Assembly (NCBI RefSeq): GCF_023073355.1
Contig: NZ_JADPJI010000005.1
Span: 1,860,001 to 1,924,000, forward strand
Direction: 5' to 3'
DNA: 64,000 nucleotides
Origin: Bradyrhizobium sp. 199
Lineage (GTDB): Bacteria; Pseudomonadota; Alphaproteobacteria; Rhizobiales; Xanthobacteraceae
Part shown: piece after piece, positions 59,343-64,000 of the stretch
How positions within the stretch are numbered: position 1 is the first letter of the stretch
Layout of the letters: every line of letters starts with the position of its first letter
Made by a program: the position numbers and the translations under genes
The notes under the pieces: model-generated
The model's input: only the letters and a program-made list of their open reading frames with translations
Told to the model about the DNA's origin: nothing
Database searches by the model: none

Positions 59343-60581
59343 ATGTCGATGGACCGTTTGTTGCGTAGATTCCTGTCTCAATTCATCCGCCGCGGGTCGA
59401 TGACGGTGACCGGCTCAAGCGGGGTGAAATTCACTGTCGGAGACGGCTCCGGCGTTCCGGTCGCGGTGCGCTTCGTTACTGCGGATGCCGAGCGGAAGAT
59501 CCTCCTCAATCCCGAACTCGGGCTTGGCGAGTCCTATATGGACGGCGAGTTCGTGGTCGAGCGCGGCACCATAGCTGATGCCCTCGCGGTCCTGCTCGAT
59601 CAACCCGACCTGTTGCCGCAGTGGGCAAAACCCTGGTGGCACCTGCGCTATCTGACGCGGCATCTGAAGCAGTTCAATCCGCGCTCGCGCGCCCGCGACA
59701 ACGTCGCACATCACTACGATCTCGACGCCCGGCTCTATTCGCTCTTCCTGGATGCCGACAAGCAGTACAGCTGCGCCTATTTCGAGACGCCGGAGACGAC
59801 GCTGGACGATGCGCAGCTCGCCAAGAAGCGGCACATTGCCGCCAAGCTGCTCGTTGGAAACGGGCAGCGCGTGCTCGACATCGGCTCGGGCTGGGGCGGG
59901 CTCGGGCTCTATCTCGCCGAGGTCGCCGGCGCCGACGTCACTGGCATCACGCTCTCGACTGAGCAGTTGCAGATCGCCAATGCGCGCGCCGCCGAAAGGG
60001 GCCTGACCGGCTCGGCCAGATTCCTGCTGCAAGACTATCGCGACATCGCCGGCCCGTTCGACCGTATTGTCTCGGTCGGCATGTTCGAGCATGTCGGCGC
60101 CCGCTTCTACGACACCTACTTCCAGCGCTGCGCCGAGCTCCTGAGCGAGGACGGCGTCATGCTGCTGCATTCGATCGGCCGTTCGCAGGGCCCGGACTCG
60201 ACCAATCCCTGGATCGCGAAATACATCTTTCCGGGCGGCTACATCCCGGCCCTGTCGGAGGTGCTGCCGGCGATCGAGCGCGCGGGCCTGCTGATCTGCG
60301 ACATCGAGATCCTGCGCCTGCACTACGCGGAAACGCTGAAAGCCTGGCGCGAGCGTTTCATGGCGCGGCGCGAGGATGCCGTGCAGCTCTACGACGAGCG
60401 GTTCGCCTTGATGTGGGAATTCTATCTCGCAGCCTGCGAGATGACGTTCCGCAAGCAGGGCATGATGAATTTCCAGATCCAGCTCACCCGCCGCCAGGGC
60501 GTGGTGCCGATGACCCGCGACTACATGCCGCGCGAGGAGCGCGGCTGCGCGCTCGCGAAAGCGCGATCGCGCCAAGGCTGA
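59343..60581 (+). CDS. cfa: Cyclopropane-fatty-acyl-phospholipid synthase
   Basis: From the ATG at 59343 (MSMDRLLRRFLSQFIRRGSM) 412 residues; GAGAGG is upstream. The SAM-binding motif VLDIGSGWGGLGLYLAEVAG and the conserved VSVGMFEHVGARFYDTYFQR, plus the active-site bicarbonate/Cys-Glu region around FPGGYIPALSEVLPAIERAG, are present. It methylenates unsaturated phospholipid acyl chains with SAM, altering membrane stability. In this window it complements the desaturase at 52188, which makes the double bonds it uses. Confidence 0.94.
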   Translation: MSMDRLLRRFLSQFIRRGSMTVTGSSGVKFTVGDGSGVPVAVRFVTADAERKILLNPELGLGESYMDGEFVVERGTIADALAVLLDQPDLLPQWAKPWWHLRYLTRHLKQFNPRSRARDNVAHHYDLDARLYSLFLDADKQYSCAYFETPETTLDDAQLAKKRHIAAKLLVGNGQRVLDIGSGWGGLGLYLAEVAGADVTGITLSTEQLQIANARAAERGLTGSARFLLQDYRDIAGPFDRIVSVGMFEHVGARFYDTYFQRCAELLSEDGVMLLHSIGRSQGPDSTNPWIAKYIFPGGYIPALSEVLPAIERAGLLICDIEILRLHYAETLKAWRERFMARREDAVQLYDERFALMWEFYLAACEMTFRKQGMMNFQIQLTRRQGVVPMTRDYMPREERGCALAKARSRQG

Positions 60582-60601
60582 AACTGGCTGGTGAATAGGT
60601 C

Positions 60602-60808
60602 CTAGTGACGCAGGGTCGAAAGCTGGGAGGACCGGAAAAGCGCCGTTAACGCCAATTGCGCCCGCAGTTCAATCAGGATTTCGGGTGCCACAGGCTGGCG
60701 ACGCACTTCGGGCCGTTCAGCGTGCTCCATGGCCGAAATCAGGCCCGACAGCCAAAGCCGGCTACCCGCCTCGCTTCGCCAGATCTGGTGCTGCCGTTCT
60801 GGCCGCAT
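60602..60808 (-). CDS. Small protein (68 aa), hypothetical
   Basis: Start MRPERQHQIWRSEAGSRLWL with GAGG at -10; the frame can be extended 13 residues at the 5' end but that part has poor composition. The rest (SGLISAMEHAERPEVRRQPV, APEILIELRAQLALTALFRS) reads like a real helical protein, possibly conserved in Bradyrhizobium. It faces cfa tail to tail with a 20-base gap. Function unknown. Confidence 0.45.
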   Translation of the reverse strand: MRPERQHQIWRSEAGSRLWLSGLISAMEHAERPEVRRQPVAPEILIELRAQLALTALFRSSQLSTLRH

Positions 60809-60899
60809 CGCTTGCCTCGTTCCCTGTTGGCGGACCGCGGGAGACAATTCCCTGCCCGTCCGCCTGTTCCGGTCATACCCCCGAAAGAATCCGGGAAGA

Positions 60900-60915
60900 T
60901 GTGATCCACTTCACA
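60900..60915. promoter_or_regulatory. Perfect CRP-type site TGTGA-N6-TCACA
   Basis: A full-consensus CRP/Crp-Fnr palindrome (TGTGATCCACTTCACA) 33 bases before the start of the 39-aa membrane gene, and about 90 bases upstream of the divergent 60808 gene. It is the only full consensus site of this form I found while reading the window. Confidence 0.6.
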
Positions 60916-60948
60916 TAAGTCTGGTCGGCCCTGGCTTAGACCGTCGCC

Positions 60949-61068
60949 ATGAGCAAAGAGACGCAAACCTCATTTGACGTGCAGGACGACCTCCGCACCG
61001 ATTACGCCCTGATCGTTACCGGCGTCGGGGCGGCTCTGGTTGCGCTGGTCTACCTCCTGCTGGTCTGA
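60949..61068 (+). CDS. Small membrane protein (39 aa)
   Basis: Frame MSKETQTSFDVQDDLRTDYA then LIVTGVGAALVALVYLLLV: a charged head and one C-terminal transmembrane helix, typical tail-anchored small membrane protein. No good purine-rich RBS is seen, but the coding composition is clean and a perfect CRP-type site lies upstream. Such small proteins occur widely in Bradyrhizobium; function unknown. Confidence 0.55.
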   Translation: MSKETQTSFDVQDDLRTDYALIVTGVGAALVALVYLLLV

Positions 61069-61357
61069 ACCGAGCCGAAAGCTTCCGGCGTGCGTCAATT
61101 CGCGCGCTATCCGGTAGGTCTGCGCGCCAATCCATTAGGTTCAGGGCTTCGGGATTTTGCCAGGGCGCACTCGCGGCCGCTTCAGGACGGCCCGGTTCCG
61201 CGAAAATCCGTCAAGCGCCGTGCGTGCTGCGACAGCCAATCATCCACCATTTTAATGAGCGGTTGATAGCGGTCAGCTTTCGCTTCCGCTTTGCACCAAG
61301 GCGGCGCTTTATCCCGGCCCCGCATCCGCCCCAGAAAATTGCTAAGCACGTCCGACC

Positions 61358-62866
61358 ATGGCCCTCACTGATTCGAACGTTCTCAAACTCGCGCCCGACG
61401 CTGGAACTCCGGCCTATCGGAGCGCGCCGCACAATATCGAAGCGGAACAGAGCCTTCTGGGCGCCATCCTGGTCAACAACGACGCCTTCTACCGCGTCTC
61501 CGACTTCCTGGAGGCGAAGCACTTCTTCGAGCCGTTGCATCAGACCATCTTCGAGACCGCCGGCAGCCTGATCCGGATGGGCAAGATCGCGACGCCGGTC
61601 ACGCTGAAGACGTTCCTGCCCGCCGATACCGATATCGGCGGCATGACCATCGGGCAGTATCTTGCGCGGCTCGCCGCCGAAGCGACCACCATCATCAACG
61701 CCCAGGACTACGGCCGCACGGTCTACGATCTGTCGCTCAGACGCGACCTGATCGGCATCGGCGAGGACATGGTCAACGTCGCCTACGACGCACCGGTCGA
61801 TTTCCAGCCGCGGGCGCAGATCGAGGACGCCGAGCGCAAGCTTTACGAACTCGCCGAATCCGGCCGCTATGACGGCGGCTTCCAGAAGTTCTCGCAGGCA
61901 CTGGCAGTCGCGGTCGATCTCGCTGCAAAGGCGTTCCAGCGCGACGGCAAGCTGTCGGGCATCTCGACGGGCCTGCGCGACCTCGATACCAAGATGGGCG
62001 GCCTGCAGGCCTCCGACCTCATCATCGTCGCGGGCCGTCCCGGCATGGGCAAGACGTCGCTTGCGACCAACATCGCCTACAACGTCGCGCAAGCCTATGT
62101 TCCGGAACTCCAGGCCGATGGCACCATGAAGGCCGCCAATGGCGGCGTGATCGGCTTCTTCTCCTGCGAAATGTCGGCCGACCAGCTCGCCACGCGTATC
62201 GTGGCCGAGCGCACCGGTGTTTCCTCCTCCCACATCCGCCGCGGCGGCATCTCGGAAGCCGATTTCGAGAAGATCCGGGAGGTCTCGATCGAGCTGCAGT
62301 CGCTGCCCTTCTACGTGGACGCCACCGGCGGTCTGTCAATCGCGCAGTTGATGGCACGCGCGCGCCGGCTGAAGCGCCAGAAGGGCCTCGACCTGCTCGT
62401 GATCGACTACATCCAGCTGCTCTCGGGGTCGGGCAAGCGGAGCGACAATCGCGTCCAGGAAATCACCGAGATCACGACCAGCCTGAAGGCGCTGGCCAAG
62501 GAGCTCAACGTTCCCGTCATCGCGCTGTCGCAGCTCTCGCGTCAGGTCGAATCGCGTGAAGACAAGCGGCCGCAGCTCTCGGACCTGCGTGAATCCGGAT
62601 CGATCGAGCAGGACGCTGACGTCGTGCTGTTCGTTTACCGCGAGGAATATTACCTCGCGATGAAGGAGCCCCGCCCAGGCACGCCCGAGCACGAGAAGTG
62701 GCAGCTCGATATGAGTCTTGCGCACGGAAAAGCCGAGGTCATCATCGGCAAGCAGCGTCACGGCCCGACCGGCACCGTCGATCTGGCGTTCGAAGCCTCG
62801 GTGACGCGGTTCGGCGACCTCGCGCCTGACAGTCAGGTGCCGGCCCGCAGCGGTAACGACTACTGA
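61358..62866 (+). CDS. dnaB: Replicative DNA helicase
   Basis: A 502-residue DnaB. N-terminal domain APHNIEAEQSLLGAILVNND is standard; the RecA-like helicase domain has the P-loop IVAGRPGMGKTSLATNIAYN, Walker B DLLVIDYIQLLSGSG, and the SREDKRPQLSDLRESGSIEQ-type motif with arginine-finger region. No intein is present. It unwinds DNA ahead of the replisome. An alternative start is not needed; MALTDSNVLKLAPDAGTPAY is typical. The 289-base gap before it shows no gene. Confidence 0.96.
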   Translation: MALTDSNVLKLAPDAGTPAYRSAPHNIEAEQSLLGAILVNNDAFYRVSDFLEAKHFFEPLHQTIFETAGSLIRMGKIATPVTLKTFLPADTDIGGMTIGQYLARLAAEATTIINAQDYGRTVYDLSLRRDLIGIGEDMVNVAYDAPVDFQPRAQIEDAERKLYELAESGRYDGGFQKFSQALAVAVDLAAKAFQRDGKLSGISTGLRDLDTKMGGLQASDLIIVAGRPGMGKTSLATNIAYNVAQAYVPELQADGTMKAANGGVIGFFSCEMSADQLATRIVAERTGVSSSHIRRGGISEADFEKIREVSIELQSLPFYVDATGGLSIAQLMARARRLKRQKGLDLLVIDYIQLLSGSGKRSDNRVQEITEITTSLKALAKELNVPVIALSQLSRQVESREDKRPQLSDLRESGSIEQDADVVLFVYREEYYLAMKEPRPGTPEHEKWQLDMSLAHGKAEVIIGKQRHGPTGTVDLAFEASVTRFGDLAPDSQVPARSGNDY

Positions 62867-62906
62867 GTTCCTTGAACCAGAACGGCCTCTTGCGTAAAAC
62901 GGCGCC

Positions 62907-64000
62907 ATGACAATGGCGTCCGACCCGAAAACTATCCCGCAATCCGGCCTTCTCTCCGCGGAGGCCAATCAGGCTGCCGCGCTCGCTGCCTATGGCGGCG
63001 TGCTGACCGTGGATCTCGACGCCATCATCGCCAACTGGCGCAAGCTCGAGAAAACGGCGGTGCCGGCCGAATGCTCGGCGGTGATCAAGGCCGACGCCTA
63101 TGGCTGCGGTGCCGCCGAAGTGGCGCGTGCGCTGAGCAAGGCCGGCTGCAAGACCTTTTTCGTCGCTACCATCGAGGAGGCGCGCAAGGTGCGTGCGGCC
63201 GTCCCGGAGCCCACGATCTACGTACTCGGCGGCTATTTCCAGAACACCGGCGAGCACTACGCCAAGATCAATTGCCGGCCGGTGATCGGCGATCTCAACG
63301 AGCTCGCCGAATGGGACGTGTTCTGCCGTCGCACCGGCTGGACCGGGGGCGCGGCGGTGCACATCGACACCGGCATGAACCGGCTTGGGCTGACGCTCTC
63401 CGAAGCGCAGGCCATCATCCCCCGCATCAATGCCGGAGATCACGGCATCACGCTGGTGATGAGCCATCTAGCCTCGGCCGAGCAGCTCAACAGCCCGGTG
63501 AACGCCAAGCAGCTCGCTTCCTTCCGCGCTATCGCCAGCGAATTCTCCGGCGTGCCGGCGGCGCTCGCCAATTCCTCCGGCATCTTCCTCGGCGCGCCGT
63601 TCCAGTTCGACCTGGTGCGGCCGGGGGCTGCCCTCTACGGCGTCAACCCGACGCCCGAGGCCGACAATCCGATGCAGCCGGTGGTAGACCTCAAGGCGCG
63701 CATCGTGCAGACCCGCACCGTCGAGCGCGGCGAGAGCGTCGGCTATGGCGCCACCTGGACCGCGCGGCGGCCGACGAAACTCGCGATCATCGCAGCCGGT
63801 TATGCCGACGGCTATTTCCGCGCTGCCAGCTCCAATGACGGCACCCGCGGCGCCGAGGTCATCGTCGCCGGCAAGCGCTGCCCCGTCGCGGGCCGCGTCT
63901 CCATGGATCTCATCGCGATCGACATCAGCGATCTGCCGCCGAATGCGGCGCGGCGCGGCCACATGGTGACGCTGCTCGGCGAGGGCATCACCGTCGACGA
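62907..64000 (+). CDS. alr: Alanine racemase (5' part, cut by window edge)
   Basis: Starts MTMASDPKTIPQSGLLSAEA at 62907 and remains open to the end; 364 residues visible. The PLP lysine is in ECSAVIKADAYGCGAAEVAR, HIDTGMNRLGL is the conserved helix, and SVGYGATW holds the catalytic tyrosine of the second half-site; RVSMDLIAIDISDLP is near the end of the domain. It supplies D-alanine for peptidoglycan. It follows dnaB by 40 bases, the order seen in many alphaproteobacteria. Confidence 0.95.
   Translation, partial: MTMASDPKTIPQSGLLSAEANQAAALAAYGGVLTVDLDAIIANWRKLEKTAVPAECSAVIKADAYGCGAAEVARALSKAGCKTFFVATIEEARKVRAAVPEPTIYVLGGYFQNTGEHYAKINCRPVIGDLNELAEWDVFCRRTGWTGGAAVHIDTGMNRLGLTLSEAQAIIPRINAGDHGITLVMSHLASAEQLNSPVNAKQLASFRAIASEFSGVPAALANSSGIFLGAPFQFDLVRPGAALYGVNPTPEADNPMQPVVDLKARIVQTRTVERGESVGYGATWTARRPTKLAIIAAGYADGYFRAASSNDGTRGAEVIVAGKRCPVAGRVSMDLIAIDISDLPPNAARRGHMVTLLGEGITVD

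Noticed and set aside
1..64000. CRISPR array, tRNA and rRNA genes
   Set aside because: No regular repeats with spacers; no cloverleaf with T-loop and acceptor consensus; no rRNA landmarks seen while reading both strands.

Overview
The window looks like a chromosomal segment of a slow-growing alphaproteobacterium, most probably Bradyrhizobium or a close relative. It is GC-rich with strong G/C third positions. Gene orders typical of Rhizobiales are present: lptF-lptG-lptD-surA-like-pdxA-rsmA, fabD-fabG-acpP-fabF-mltG-yicC-gmk, and rpsF-rpsR-DUF2232-rplI followed by dnaB-alr. The spacers carry palindromic repeats of a kind I recognise from Bradyrhizobium. I saw no tRNA, rRNA, CRISPR array, intact transposase or prophage gene.

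Layout. 1-8 kb: a LysR fragment cut by the window edge, a 36-codon membrane peptide, RNase D, a class III aminotransferase, and a small accessory cluster. That cluster holds a 55-aa protein, an isochorismatase-like pseudoenzyme and two overlapping GNAT acyltransferases, with a divergent LysR regulator; an outer-membrane beta-barrel protein follows. 8-20 kb: cold-shock protein, purN-purM, CDP-alcohol phosphatidyltransferase, an HdaA-like protein, ppk-ppx behind a candidate Pho box, TerC, ndk, small proteins and an ABC-F ATPase. 20-23.6 kb: an orphan Bug/TctC binding protein, then a decayed stretch. The decayed stretch has an isolated four-helix membrane protein, a frameshifted HlyC-type toxin-activating acyltransferase, an 89-bp MITE-like element with near-perfect terminal inverted repeats, and an unrecognised gene fragment. 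23.6-34.7 kb: lipoprotein, holC, pepA, the LPS-transport/outer-membrane biogenesis block and a zinc alcohol dehydrogenase. 34.7-41 kb: regulators and stress-type genes, comprising three Crp/Fnr regulators, a small exported protein, a cupin, an AraC-GyrI regulator and an ArsR-SRPBCC operon. 41-42 kb: a non-coding spacer with repeats. 42-45.2 kb: an exported caspase-like protein and two envelope proteins of unknown function.

45.2-64 kb: a leftward cell-envelope/fatty-acid block (gmk, yicC, mltG, fabF, acpP, fabG, fabD), a desaturase with its TetR regulator, the ribosomal protein cluster, a TetR-thioesterase operon, a mono-heme cytochrome-like protein, cfa, two small proteins, dnaB and the start of alr.

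Functionally, much of the window serves the envelope: LPS transport, outer-membrane chaperone, fatty acid synthesis, desaturation and cyclopropanation, phospholipid head-group chemistry and peptidoglycan (mltG, alr). The most distinctive items are the GNAT/GNAT/pseudo-isochorismatase cluster, a set of clean dyad operators in front of regulator operons, a TGTGA-N6-TCACA site before a 39-aa membrane peptide, the MITE next to a dead toxin-activation gene, and the exported caspase. All functional statements come from reading the sequence and family knowledge; no database search was run.
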